The notes under the pieces are model-generated. The model saw nothing but the letters and a program-made list of their open reading frames with translations, did no database searches and had not been told where the DNA came from. The translations under genes and the position numbers were made by a program. From SPDF01 sp963699825 (GTDB taxonomy: Bacteria > Gemmatimonadota > Gemmatimonadetes > Gemmatimonadales > GWC2-71-9), in NCBI GenBank assembly GCA_963699825.1, contig CAVOVI010000009.1:124001-188000 (forward strand): a stretch of 64,000 bases of DNA. Reading direction: 5' to 3'. Position 1 is the stretch's first letter. Each line of letters starts with the position of its first letter. Positions 40,371 to 50,631 of the stretch are shown in pieces.

Positions 40371-40749
40371 ATGCGGCGGGCGGTGGACGTCGCTTCAGCG
40401 ACATCAGCCGAGCCGTGGCTTTAGCCACGAGCTCGCGCGACCTGGCGCGGAGAGATTGTCCGAACCTGGACCCCGGCTTTCGCCGGGGTGACGGACTGTA
40501 TCGGAATGGGGTGGCTGGGTCGTGGTCGCTTTAGCGACATCAGCCGAGCCGTGGCTTCAGCCACGAGCTCGCGCGACCTGGCGGCGGTAGAACTCCCCCT
40601 CTCCCGGAGGGAGAGGGGGTTGGGGGGTGAGGGGTTGTTCGGAGCCAGGGGGTCAGGGGGTGAGGGGTCGACGATGGTTGGCCAAACCCCCCTTCCATGC
40701 GACATTACGAGAGCGCCCCGGACCCCGCCACCTCAGCCGAGGTTTGCTC
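40371..40749. repeat. Non-coding repeat region with two 59-bp direct copies
   Basis: No gene is seen in these 379 bases. Two 59-base copies (40389-40447 and 40525-40583) differ at two positions, both in hairpin loops: each holds GTCGCT-TY-AGCGAC and CGTGGCT-TY-AGCCACG followed by GAGCTCGCGCGACCTGGCG. The last 16 bases of the lipoate ligase gene (GACCTGGCGGCGGTAG) are identical to the right flank of copy 2. CTGGACCCCGGCTTTCGCCG (from about 40466) is a second repeat type, also found near 56.5 kb. At 40593-40616 there is a CCCCTCTCCC-GGAGGGAGAGGGG palindrome. Confidence 0.8.
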
Positions 40750-42374
40750 GTGCGACGACTGCTCCACCCTGCCGCCCTCAGCCTGCTCGCCATCGTCGCC
40801 ACCGCCTCGGGGGCGGCTGGCCAGGCTGCGACCCGTCAGGAGACCGTCGTCATCGTCATGGGCCGGGAACCGGCCACGCCGATCCCCACCCTGATCAGGG
40901 GAAGTAGCGCGGCCCAGGATATCTCCGCCCTGCTCTTCCTTCCGCTCGCACAGCTCGGCCCCAACAACATCACCGTCGGCGAAAAGGACTTCGTTCCGCA
41001 ACTGGCGCGCAGCTGGAAGCGGCGCGACTCCCTCACGCTCGTCTTCGAGATGGATCCCCGTGCGCGCTGGCACGACGGCGTGCCCGTGACCGCGCGCGAC
41101 GCCGCGCTCGCCCTCAACCTCGCGCGTGACTCCTCCCTCAGTGCCAGCACGGGCCTCCTGCTCCGAAAGATCGCGAGCGCGACGGCGGAGGACGCCCAGC
41201 ATCTCGTGGTGCGGTTCAAGGAGTCCTACGACGAGCAGTTCTACGACGTCATCTATCACGTCTCCCCGCTGCCGGCACACCTGGTCGATACCATCCCGCG
41301 GGGAGAGCTGGTGCGCTCGGCCTTCGCTTCCGCGCCGGTTGGCAATGGCCCCTATCGCTGGAGTCGGCGAATTCCCGGCCAGCAACTCGACCTGGTCGCG
41401 AACGACCGGTTCTTCCTGGGGAAGCCCGGCCCCCGTCGCGTGACGGTGCTCGTGGCCAGCGACGCCGAGGCACGGATCAACCTGCTCCTGAGCGGGGGCG
41501 GTGATGTGCTGCAGACACTCGGGACGACGGCCGAGGCATCGCGTGTCTCGGACGAACGCGCGGCTGGCCATCTACCCGACGCCGTCCTTCGGTGTCGGCT
41601 ACCTGCTCTTCAATCAGCGCGACCCGGCCGACCTGAACCGTCCCCATCCGATTCTAGGTGACCGCGACATGCGGGCCGCCATCCAGATGGCGCTGGACGT
41701 GCCAGCCATCGTCGAGGCGACCTTCGGGGACTGGGCCAGCGTGCCCGTGGGGCCGGTCCCCGAGCTCTCCTGGATTCGGGATCCATCGGTGAAGCCGCCG
41801 ACGCAGAACACCACCGGCGCCCTCGCCCTCTTCAAGGCGCGCGGCTGGTTCGACACCGATGGCGACGGGTATCTCGACAAGAACGGGAAGCCGCTCGCCC
41901 TTTCGATCAGCTTCCCCTCATCGAGCGCGCCGCGGGCCCAGATCGCGCTGCTGGCGCAGGAACAGCTCCGCCATGTGGGCGTCAAGATCGAACTGAATCG
42001 GCTGGAGGGCTCGGTCTGGAATGAGCGGCGGAACCTCGGCAATTTCGACATCGATTTCGGCCAGGCCACCCTCGACCCCTCACCCCACGGGCTCGTGCAG
42101 AGCTGGGGATGCGCCGGCCGCGGAGGAAGCAACGTCGCCTACTACTGCGACCCGAAGGTCGACTCGCTGCTCGGGTGCGGCGCTGACCAGCAAGAAGAAC
42201 GCCCTCTCGCTGTATCGCCAGGCGGTGCGCACCATCGTGGCGGACGTGCCCGCGGTCTTCCTCTATTCGCCGACGCTCCCGTTCACGGTCTCGCGCCGCA
42301 TCCGTCGCGTCGAGGTGAACCCGACCTATCTCTACTCGGCGCTCTGGCGATGGAACCCGGGCCCCCTCCCCTGA
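40750..42374 (+). CDS. Peptide ABC transporter substrate-binding protein (two frame breaks)
   Basis: Family 5 extracellular solute-binding protein, about 540 residues. Signal peptide VRRLLHPAALSLLAIVATAS ends near GAAGQA. SBP-5 landmarks: DFVPQLARSWKRRDSLTLVF, ARWHDGVPVTARDAALALNL, GNGPYRWSRR and, after +1 breaks near 41550 and 42175, AIQMALDVPAIVEATFGDWA and WFDTDGDGYLDKNGKPL. It delivers di- or oligopeptides to the permease encoded next. Start GTG at 40750. Confidence 0.88.
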
Positions 42375-42375
42375 C

Positions 42376-43350
42376 GTGATCCGCTGGCTCGTTCGGCGCC
42401 TCGCGCAGGCCGTGCTCACCTTCCTGGTGGTCACGGTTCTCCTCTTTGTGCTGATGCGCCTCACCCCCGGTGACCCGCTCGAGCGCCTCACCGGCGACCG
42501 GCAGGTTTCCGCGCAGGAGACCGCCGAGCTGCGCCGCCGCTTCGGCATCGACCAGCCCATCGTCACCCAGTTCAAGACCTTTGTCGCCGGCGCCCTCGTC
42601 GGCGATCTCGGCGTCTCCATCGAGCACTACCCCACACGCGTTTCGACCCTGCTGGCCACCCGACTCCCGGCCTCGCTGCTCCTCGGCGTGACCGTCCTGC
42701 TGCTGACCTTCGGGATCGGGGTGACGCTCGGTGTCCTGCAGGCGGTGCGGCGCGGGAAGGCCACCGACCGGTGGCTCACCCGGGCCTCGCTCACCCTGTA
42801 CGCGATGCCCTCCTTCTGGCTCGGGCTGGTATTGGCCTGGTTCTTCGGCATCCGGTACCACCTCCTCCCCGTCGCGCAGATGCACGACCCGCTGCTGGGG
42901 CCTGACGCCGGCTGGCTCGCCACCACCGGTGACCTGCTGCGCCACCTCGTCCTCCCTGCCGTGACGCTCACCGCCGTGAGCCTCGCCGCCGTGATGCGAT
43001 ACCAGCGCACCGCCCTGCTCGAAGTGCTGCGGCTCGACTTCGTGCTCGCCGCCCGCGCCCGCGGGCTCCCTGAATACCAGGTCCTCTGGCGCCACGCCTG
43101 GCGCAACGCCCTCTTCCCCGTCATCGGGCTCCTCGGCCTCTGGCTGCCGATTCTCGTCTCCGGATCGGTGTTCGTGGAACAGGTGTTCAACTGGCCCGGG
43201 CTTGGGTCGCTCGCCGCAAACGCCGTCGGTGCCCGTGACTACCCGGTCATTCTCGGCACCGCCATGCTGGTCTCCGCGCTGGTTCTTCTCGGCGGCATCC
43301 TGGCGGATATCGGCTATTACGCCCTCGATCCGCGGGTGCGCCGCGCATGA
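42376..43350 (+). CDS. Peptide ABC transporter permease, DppB type
   Basis: 324 residues, six helices. N-terminal WLVRRLAQAVLTFLVVTVLL and LMRLTPGDPLERL are typical, and the EAA loop reads LAARARGLPEYQVLWRHAWR. Start GTG one base after the SBP stop; its stop overlaps the next permease ATG. Confidence 0.93.
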   Translation: MIRWLVRRLAQAVLTFLVVTVLLFVLMRLTPGDPLERLTGDRQVSAQETAELRRRFGIDQPIVTQFKTFVAGALVGDLGVSIEHYPTRVSTLLATRLPASLLLGVTVLLLTFGIGVTLGVLQAVRRGKATDRWLTRASLTLYAMPSFWLGLVLAWFFGIRYHLLPVAQMHDPLLGPDAGWLATTGDLLRHLVLPAVTLTAVSLAAVMRYQRTALLEVLRLDFVLAARARGLPEYQVLWRHAWRNALFPVIGLLGLWLPILVSGSVFVEQVFNWPGLGSLAANAVGARDYPVILGTAMLVSALVLLGGILADIGYYALDPRVRRA

Positions 43351-44189
43351 CCGGCTCACTCTGGCGGCTCCTCTCTCGCACCGTTGCCAATCCTTCTGGT
43401 CGGATCGGCTTGCTCATTCTCGCCCTGCTCACGGCGTTCGTACTCGTCGGCCCCTGGCTCCTCCCCGATCCGAACGCGATGCCCGATCTCATGGCCGGGG
43501 CAGTATCCCCCGGCGCGGGCCACCCCTTCGGCACCGACCAGCTGAATCGCGACATTCTCTCCAGGGTCGTCTCAGGTGGACGGATCTCGCTTTCCGTCTC
43601 CGCCCTCGCCGTCGCCCTGGCCATCCTGCTCGGCGCGATCGTCGGAGGCCTCGCCGGCTTCTACGGCGGATGGCTCGACGGCGCCCTCATGCGCATCGTG
43701 GACGGCGCCCTCGCCATCCCGCGGCTCTTCCTCCTTCTCCTCCTGGTGGCTGTCTGGGAACAGATGCCGCTCGGGGCGCTGGTGCTCGTCCTCGGCGCCA
43801 CTGGCTGGTTCGGCACCAGCCGCATTGTGCGCGGCGAGGTCCTCCGCCTGCGCGAGTCAGAGTTCGTCTTCGCGGCCAAGGCCCTCGGCGCGGGGCCGGG
43901 ACGGATTATCTTCCGGCACCTGCTGCCGAATGTGGCCGGACCGCTGCTCGTGGCAGCCACCCTCGGCGTCGGCGACGTGATCCTGCTCGAGGCGGGGCTT
44001 TCATTCCTCGGCGTGGGTGTCCGCCCGCCGACTCCCTCGTGGGGCGGGATGATCCTCGATGCCCGGTCCCTCCTGACGACCGCGCCCTGGGCCAGCATAT
44101 TCCCCGGCCTGGCCATCGTCGTCACCGTCCTGGCCGTCAACCTCATCGGCGACGCACTGCGCGGCGCCCTCGACCCGCGGAGCGCATGA
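43347..44189 (+). CDS. Peptide ABC transporter permease, DppC type
   Basis: 280 residues. The N-terminal OppC-like helix (RIGLLILALLTAFVLVGPWL) precedes GHPFGTDQLNRDILSRVVSG and the EAA loop VFAAKALGAGPGRIIFRHLL. Intact. It forms the channel with the DppB-type protein. Confidence 0.93.
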   Translation: MTGSLWRLLSRTVANPSGRIGLLILALLTAFVLVGPWLLPDPNAMPDLMAGAVSPGAGHPFGTDQLNRDILSRVVSGGRISLSVSALAVALAILLGAIVGGLAGFYGGWLDGALMRIVDGALAIPRLFLLLLLVAVWEQMPLGALVLVLGATGWFGTSRIVRGEVLRLRESEFVFAAKALGAGPGRIIFRHLLPNVAGPLLVAATLGVGDVILLEAGLSFLGVGVRPPTPSWGGMILDARSLLTTAPWASIFPGLAIVVTVLAVNLIGDALRGALDPRSA

Positions 44190-45164
44190 GCCCACTGCTC
44201 GAAGTTGAAGATCTGCGGATCGCCTTCCCGTCCTCGGGCGCTACATCGCGTCCGGTGGATGGCGTGAGCTTTTCACTCTCGAAAGGCGAACTCCTGGCGG
44301 TCGTTGGTGAATCGGGATGCGGGAAGAGCCTGACCTCGCTCGCCCTGCTCCGCCTCGTCCCTCCCCCGGGACAGATCCTCCCCGGCAGCGCCATCCGCCT
44401 CGACGGCGTCGACGTGCTCGCCCTGGGCAGTTCGGAACTCCGTTCCATCCGGGGCCGTCGCATCGGGATGATCTTCCAGGACCCGATGACGAGCCTCAAC
44501 CCGGTGTTCACCGTCGCGGATCAGATCAGCGAAAGCGTGCGGGCCCACCAGCAGGTGTCGAAGCGGCGCGGCACGGGCCCGCGCGCTGGAACTGCTCCAG
44601 GAGGTCGGCATCCCCGACCCGGTCGAGCGACTCGACAACTACCCCCATCAGATGAGTGGCGGGATGCGGCAGCGGGTGATGATCGCCATCGCGCTCGCCT
44701 CCGAACCGGAACTCCTGATAGCCGACGAGCCGACCACTGCCCTCGACGTGACAGTGCAGGCGCAGATTCTCGAACTGCTCGACAGCCTCCGCGTGGCGCG
44801 CGGCATGGCCGTACTCCTGATCACGCACGACCTCGGCATCGTGGCGGGTCGTGCCGACAGGGTGGCGGTGATGTACGCGGGTCGCCTCGTCGAGGAAGCG
44901 GCGACCGCCGATCTCTTCGCGCGGCCCTCGCATCCCTACACCAGGGGGCTTCTGGCCTCGGTTCCGCGCATCACCGGCGCGGTCACCCGCCTGACGCCGA
45001 TTGCGGGGACGGTTCCCCCGCCGACGGCGTGGCCCTCCGGCTGCCGCTTTCATCCCCGCTGCCCCGCTGCACTTCCCCGCTGCGCCACGGACGATCCGCC
45101 GGCACTGCCGGTCGGCGACCACCACCAGATGCGCTGCTGGCTGGCGGACGAGGGGGCACGATGA
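44186..45164 (+). CDS. Peptide ABC transporter ATPase, DppD type (one frame break)
   Basis: About 325 residues. Walker A GESGCGKSLTSLALL, Q-loop MIFQDPMTSLNPVF, signature MSGGMRQRVMIAIALA and Walker B LLIADEPTTALD. The C-terminal oligopeptide/dipeptide extension with cysteines (CRFHPRCPAALPRC) is present and may bind an iron-sulfur cluster as in related transporters. The +1 break is near 44572. Confidence 0.92.
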
Positions 45165-46139
45165 GCGCCCCGCTCCTCGAGGTTCGCGACCTCGTCAAGT
45201 ACTACAAGGCCACCGGCTTCATGGCGAAGAAGGCGCCGCCGGTCCGTGCGGTGGATGGCGTCTCGTTCACTGTCGGCACGGGAGAGACGCTTGGGCTCGT
45301 CGGGGAGTCGGGGTGCGGCAAGTCCACGGTCGGTCGCACGATCCTCCGCCTGCTGGAGGCCACCAGCGGTTCCGTCTCCTTCGAGGGGAGCGATTTCCTG
45401 GCGCTCGGCGCTGCCGAGTTGCGGCAGGCCCGGCGAAAGCTGCAGATCATCTTCCAGGATCCGTACAGCTCGCTCAATCCACGGATGACTGTCGGGGATG
45501 CGATCGCCGAGGGGATCGAGATCCACCGACTGGCGCCGCAGGCTGAGATTCCGAAGCGGGTGGCCCAACTCCTGGAGGAGGTCGGCCTCGATCCGGGATA
45601 TGCCACCCGGTACCCGCATGAGTTCTCGGGCGGCCAGCGGCAGCGGATCGGCATCGCACGGGCGCTGGCCGTCGAACCCTCTTTCATCGTCTGCGACGAA
45701 CCGGTCTCCGCGCTCGACGTGTCGGTGCAGGCGCAGGTATTGAATCTCCTTGCCGACCTGCAGGCGCGCCGCGGGCATTTCCTACCTCTTCATTGCGCAC
45801 GATCTGGCAGTCGTCCGACAGATTGCACGCCGGGTGGCGGTGATGTACCTCGGCCGGATCGTCGAGACTGGCCCCACCGAGGACGTGCTGGCCCGACCCG
45901 CGCATCCGTATACGAAGGCGCTGCTGTCCGCGGTGCCCGTGCCCGACCCGGATACGCAGCGGCTGCGGATTGTCCTTGCGGGGGACCCGCCGAGTCCGTC
46001 CAACCCGCCGACCGGGTGCGCATTTCACCCGCGGTGCCCGCACCCCGCCAAGGATGCGAGATGCACCACCGAGCGGCCGCTGCTGCACCAGATCGGCGGC
46101 ATTGAAGTCGCCTGCCATCACGCGGAGGTGAGCCGCTGA
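45161..46139 (+). CDS. Peptide ABC transporter ATPase, DppF type (one frame break)
   Basis: About 325 residues. Starts LLEVRDLVKYYKATGFMAKK with the insertion typical of DppF/OppF. Walker A GESGCGKSTVGRTIL, Q-loop IIFQDPYSSLNPRM, signature FSGGQRQRIGIARALA, Walker B FIVCDEPVSALD, and the C-terminal CAFHPRCPHPAKDARC. A +1 break near 45778 separates LQARRG from SYLFIAHDLAVV. Confidence 0.92.
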
Positions 46140-46540
46140 TGCGCAGCCGCATTTCGAGCGGGACCCAGTGGGAGCCGATCGTCGGATACTCTCGTGCGGT
46201 TCGGGTCGGACGCTGGGTGCACGTGTCGGGCACGACCGCCACCGACGACCAGGGCGGCATCGTCGGCGAGGGCGACGCCTACGCGCAGGCGGTCCAGACC
46301 CTCGACAACATCGAACGGGCGCTGGTCCAGGCCGGTGCCACGATGGCAGACGTGGTCCGTACCCGCATGTACGTGACCGACATCGACCAGTGGGAGGCCG
46401 TCGGGCGGGCCCACGGTGAGCGCTTCGGCGACATCCGGCCTGCCACAAGCATGGTGGAAGTCAGTCGGCTCATCGACCCGCGTATGCTGGTCGAGATCGA
46501 GGCCGACGCGCACCTCGAAGAGGATGCGCCCGTGGCCTGA
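46139..46540 (+). CDS. RidA family protein
   Basis: 133 residues. Segments GRWVHVSGTTATDDQGGIVG, QTLDNIERALVQAGATMADV and VRTRMYVTDI fit the YjgF/YER057c/UK114 trimer fold. True RidA deaminates reactive enamines or imines from PLP enzymes; the conserved Arg (VVRTRMYV) is present. ATG overlaps the DppF stop. In a peptide or amino-acid catabolic operon a deaminase role is plausible. Confidence 0.85.
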   Translation: MRSRISSGTQWEPIVGYSRAVRVGRWVHVSGTTATDDQGGIVGEGDAYAQAVQTLDNIERALVQAGATMADVVRTRMYVTDIDQWEAVGRAHGERFGDIRPATSMVEVSRLIDPRMLVEIEADAHLEEDAPVA

Positions 46541-46568
46541 CTCCACCTCCCCTCCAGGATTTCTGACA

Positions 46569-47358
46569 ATGCCGCTTCCGCTCCACCATATTGACGCCTT
46601 CACCGACCAGCCATTCACAGGCAACCCCGCCGCCGTCTGCCTTCTGCAAGAGGAGATGGACGCCGGCTGGATGCAATCAGTCGCCGCGGAAATGAACCTC
46701 TCCGAGACGGCCTTCCTCCTCCCTCGCCCTGACGGGTTCGGCCTCCGATGGTTCACCCCAGAGGTGGAAGTGGAGCTGTGCGGACACGCGACCCTGGCCA
46801 GCGCGCATTTCCTCTGGTCGGAACGGCTGATCAAGCCGAAGGCGGTGGCTCGCTTCCACACCCAGAGCGGCCTCCTGACCGCGATTCAACGGGATGGCTG
46901 GATCGAACTTGATTTTCCCGCCACGCCGGCGACTCCTGCGCCGGCCCCGGCGGGACTGGCTGCCGCCCTCGGGTGCACTCCGGTCGCGGTGGCCAAGTCG
47001 GCCTACGACTACCTGATCGAAGTCGCCGAGGAGTCCGACGTCCGCGCCCTCGAGCCCGACTTCCGCGCGCTGCGGGTCGTGAACGCACGCGGCGTGATCG
47101 TGACCGCCGCTGGGGACGATGGCACGCACGACTTCGTCTCCCGCTTCTTTGGACCCGCGGTCGGCATCGACGAAGACCCGGTCACGGGCTCCGCCCACTG
47201 CGTCCTCGGCCCGTACTGGCAGGAGCGGCTGGGCAAGTCGTCATTTCTCGCCTACCAGGCCTCGCCACGCGGCGGCGAAGTCCGCGTCGACGTGCAACGG
47301 AGACCGGGTGCAGCTCGGCGGCAAGGCCGTGACCGTGTCGCGTGGGGAGCTGTTGTGA
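46569..47358 (+). CDS. PhzF family protein (one frame break)
   Basis: About 262 residues, diaminopimelate-epimerase-like fold. HHIDAFTDQPFTGNPAAVCL, MNLSETAF with the catalytic Glu, FTPEVEVELCGHATLASAHF and EDPVTGSAHCVLGPYW are diagnostic. A +1 break near 47299 gives the end NGDRVQLGGKAVTVSRGELL. Most PhzF relatives have unknown substrates, so an amino-acid isomerase role is only suggested by the operon. Its stop overlaps csaA. Confidence 0.88.
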
Positions 47359-47690
47359 GCGAAGCCGCCGTCGAGGCCTTCGGCCTCCTGGACATGCGCG
47401 TCGGCCGGATCATCCGCGCGGAGCCGAACACCGGCGCCCGCAAGCCGTCGTACCGCCTCTGGGTGGACTTCGGCGAGATGGGTGAGCGCACTTCCAGCGC
47501 ACAGCTCACCGAGGTGTACACCGCCGAGGAGCTCGTCGGCCGCCTGGTCATTGCGGCGGTCAATCTGGGGGCCCGCCGCATCGCCGGGTTCAACTCGGAA
47601 GTGCTGGTACTCGGCGTACCGAATCCGTCGGGGCAGGTCGTGCTGCTGCAACCGGAACAGACCGTGCCGCTCGGCGGCCGGGTCTACTGA
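47355..47690 (+). CDS. csaA: tRNA-binding-domain protein CsaA
   Basis: 111 residues, a stand-alone OB-fold tRNA-binding domain: LLDMRVGRIIRAEPNTGARK, LWVDFGEMGERTSSAQLTEV and VLVLGVPNPSGQVVLLQPEQ. CsaA is described as a secretion-related chaperone and dimer. Start GTG overlaps the phzF stop. Confidence 0.9.
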   Translation: MSEAAVEAFGLLDMRVGRIIRAEPNTGARKPSYRLWVDFGEMGERTSSAQLTEVYTAEELVGRLVIAAVNLGARRIAGFNSEVLVLGVPNPSGQVVLLQPEQTVPLGGRVY

Positions 47691-47701
47691 GGGGTGTGAC
47701 G

Positions 47702-48526
47702 ATGCGAGTCTACATATCGGTGGACATGGAAGGCGTGGCAGGGGTGGTGCACGAAGACCAGACCAACCCGATCGATCCGAACTGCGCCGGCGAGTACGGG
47801 CGCTTTCGGCGGCTGATGACCGGGGAAGCCAACGCCGCCGTGGAGGGTGCACTGGCGGCCGGCGCCACGCGGGTGCTGGTCAACGACAGCCACTGGCTGA
47901 TGCGCAACCTGCTCGCGGAGGAGCTGCACCCGGCCGCCGAACTGGTCAGCGGCTCGACCAAGCCCCGTTCGATGCTCGAAGGCATCGAAGCGGGATTTGA
48001 TGCCGCCTGCTTCATCGGCTACCACGCCCGGGCCGGGACCGCGCACGCCATTCTCGATCATACGTACACGGACCGCATCTTCCGGGTGAAGCTCAACGGG
48101 CAGGAAGTGGGCGAACTCGGATTGAACGCGGCACTGGCTGGGACATTCGGCGTGCCGGTGGCGCTGGTGTCGGGAGACCAGGCGCTGGCGGCGGAGTGCG
48201 GCGCGTTGCTGGGTGAGGGAACCCGGGCGGTGATCGTGAAGCACGCGGTCGCCCGCCACGGCGCGCGGTCGGTCGCCCCCGCCGAGGCGTGCCGGTTGAT
48301 CCGGGAGGGAGTCGCCGCGGCCGTTCGACAGCCGCCGAAGCCGTGGACCGTCCCGTCCCCGGCGACGATCGAGGTGGAGTTCTGTTCGAGCCACCATGCC
48401 GACATGGCCGAACTGGTTCCCGGGAGCGAGCGTATCGGCGGCCGGACGGTCCGGGTGACGCACGGCGACTATGCCGAGGCGTTCAGCGCGTTTCGGGCGC
48501 TGTACAACCTGGCATCGGTTCCCTAA
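47702..48526 (+). CDS. dppA: M55 family D-aminopeptidase
   Basis: 274 residues. MRVYISVDMEGVAGVVHEDQ has the metal-binding Asp and Glu, and VLVNDSHWLMRNLL and CFIGYHARAGTAHAILDHTY carry the conserved His residues of Bacillus DppA. These zinc enzymes release D-amino acids, chiefly D-Ala, from peptides. The gene closes a seven-gene run with the peptide transporter, so uptake and hydrolysis of D-amino-acid (peptidoglycan-derived) peptides is the likely task. Confidence 0.9.
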   Translation: MRVYISVDMEGVAGVVHEDQTNPIDPNCAGEYGRFRRLMTGEANAAVEGALAAGATRVLVNDSHWLMRNLLAEELHPAAELVSGSTKPRSMLEGIEAGFDAACFIGYHARAGTAHAILDHTYTDRIFRVKLNGQEVGELGLNAALAGTFGVPVALVSGDQALAAECGALLGEGTRAVIVKHAVARHGARSVAPAEACRLIREGVAAAVRQPPKPWTVPSPATIEVEFCSSHHADMAELVPGSERIGGRTVRVTHGDYAEAFSAFRALYNLASVP

Positions 48527-50018
48527 CTCGTTCGCGACACCGCTGCAGGCCGGGGGCACGCCGCCGCTTCCGCGACGATTCCGTGGACTTCGCGCACGGC
48601 GCGCCGTCTCGAGAGGTTCCACTCCTGCGCCACTCGCTCGTCGTCTCCCCACCGGTCCTGCAACCTCACCAACACGTCGCAGCGTTCGACCGGCGACAGC
48701 GCCCCGGCCGCGTCGAGGATCGTGGGCACTGCGTCGGCACTGAGCGAGGTCAGGTAGTGCGCGGTCGAGCTCGGCGCCACCGCTCGCGCGCGGCCAGGTT
48801 GACGCGGGCAATGAGGGCGTCGGGATTGATCACGTTCAGGGTCAGCAGGAGGGCGAAGGCCCCGGCCAGCGTGCCGGGCACAAACCGGGACCGCCGGCCC
48901 CGCAGCACGGTGGCGCTGAACCACCCGAAGACCGCCGCGAGCCAGACCATGAAGGCGAGGGTGTAGAAACGCTGTTCCGTCAGTCCATAGAACGACTCGT
49001 ACAGGACCATTCGGTAGAAGGCGCTGGCCAGGATCAGCGTGAGCAGCACGATGACCACGCCCGTCAACCGGTGAAACCGCGCCACGGCGCTGTGCTCGCG
49101 ACTGCTCAGGCACCAATCCGCGAAGTGGAGGATCGGCAGTGACAGCGCCGCCACCGCCACCATCTCGAAGAAGCCCTTTCGGGCGTATTCCGAGATCGTG
49201 ATCCCCATCGTCGCCTGAAAGTCCTGCGCCGAGAGGAACAGCTCCCCCGCCTGAAAACCCACGAAGATTGCCAGCAGCCCACCGATCGCGCCCACGAACG
49301 TGTAGAGGACCGTTGGCTGCAGTTCCAACCGTGCGAACACGGGGGCGGACTTGCGGCCCTCCAGCCAGAATCCGCTTCGCAGGATGCCGACGCTGATCCA
49401 TCCAATGACGCCGATCCGCACCAGGTGATCCACCTCATCCAGCAGATCGACCCTGAATGCGCGGGACATCGTCTCGGCGAAGAGCGGGTCCGCCGAGCCG
49501 AGCAGCGCGCCGAAAACCACCAGGACCGGGAGGGCGGCGACGAGACCGATGCCGACCAAGGCCAACCGCCGGGTCCTGCCGGCCACGGGGAGCTCGTTCC
49601 AATCGACGTCTCCGGCAAGGACCGGGAGGGGTCCCGCGAGGACGCTTCCTGCCACTCGCAGAGCGCCGTGGAACAGCGCGGAGATCGGAATCCGGCCGAG
49701 CGCCCGGACCTGGCTGGTTGCCGCGGTGACCACGAGCAAGACGCCGAGCCAGAGGAAGTTCACCGCGAACAGCAGCTGCGAATCCCGCCAGATGAGGCAG
49801 GGAATCATGACCCAGGACGCGGCGACGATCCATCGAGCCGGGGACAGGGCGGTCAGTGCGCCGAGGCGGATGAGTGCGGTGGCACCGAGCAGCACGGCGC
49901 CGGCCCAGAGAGCGAGGCTGAGCCGTTCCGGTACCCAGAGCTGCAGGGCCTCTCCGGCGATCCCCAGGAGGAGGCCGACGGATAGCAGCGCAAGGGCCCG
50001 CCAGGTGCGACTGTGCAT
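48523..50018 (-). CDS. DUF4173/DUF4153-type integral membrane protein (two frame breaks)
   Basis: About 496 residues with around ten hydrophobic helices, e.g. WRALALLSVGLLLGIAGEAL and VGAIGGLLAIFVGFQAGELF. Family motifs: YARKGFFEMVAVAALSLPIL, LTEQRFYTLAFMVWLA and, after two +1 breaks within about 30 bases near 48770, ELDRHYLTSLSADAVPTILD. No function is assigned to the family. The ATG at 50018 follows six bases after the upstream gene. Its stop overlaps the dppA stop by four bases (convergent). Confidence 0.8.
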
Positions 50019-50023
50019 GGATG

Positions 50024-50609
50024 TTACTCTCCGAGAGATAGAGTGGTCTTCCCGACCGCCCTGCTGTTGGCAGGTCCGAGGAGAAGCGCCTCAGGCAGGT
50101 CCGGGTAGATGACTCGCAGCGTGTAGGGAGAATCCTCTGGCGGGGCCACGAAGCTCACCGTGTCGGACAGTCGATTGGCCCGCCGGAAGCGGCTCGAGGA
50201 AGGTCTTCCCGTCCTGAAAGGGCGCCAGCGCGATACCGCTCTTTCCGACGAGCCGAAACTGGAGGTAGCTCGGATACTCCGGCTCCGCCTTGGCGTCGCT
50301 CCGCGCCTGCACCACCAGCCCGATCCGGTCCTCCTCCATGTCCACCTGCGTCACCGAGATGTGGAGGTGGCAATCGAATCCGCAGAACGAGAGTTCGCTT
50401 CCGAACGGCAGCACCGTGCGAGGCGCCAGCGCGCCGGAGAGCGCCACGCCCAGGAGGTAGGCGGCGACGAATCCGCCGGTGCCGAGTGCCGCCCGTCGCG
50501 CCAGCAGACGATCGCCCCGCGCGAGGCCAAAGGCGGTGACACCGAGTCCGAAGACCAGCAGGAGTGCGGAGCCGATGAGGGCGAGGACTCCGAGAAAATG
50601 GGCGAGCAT
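50024..50609 (-). CDS. Membrane-anchored hypothetical protein (one frame break)
   Basis: About 194 residues. Two N-terminal helices (FLGVLALIGSALLLVFGLGV; GTGGFVAAYLLGVALSGALA) hold an extracytoplasmic beta domain with two cysteines (FCGFDCHLHISVTQVDMEED). A +1 break near 50181 leads to the end NRLSDTVSFVAPPEDSPYTL and a TAA at 50024. I do not recognise a family; the fold resembles Ig-like exported domains. Between uppS and the DUF4173 gene. Confidence 0.6.
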
Positions 50610-50631
50610 CAGTACAACCTCCAGGGAGATG

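Noticed and set aside
43202..46105. A 967-codon plus-strand frame that seems to fuse both peptide-transporter ATPases
   Set aside because: The first 330 codons are out of frame with the permeases, and the ATPases are separate genes with own starts; the fusion arises from chance openness and +1 breaks.
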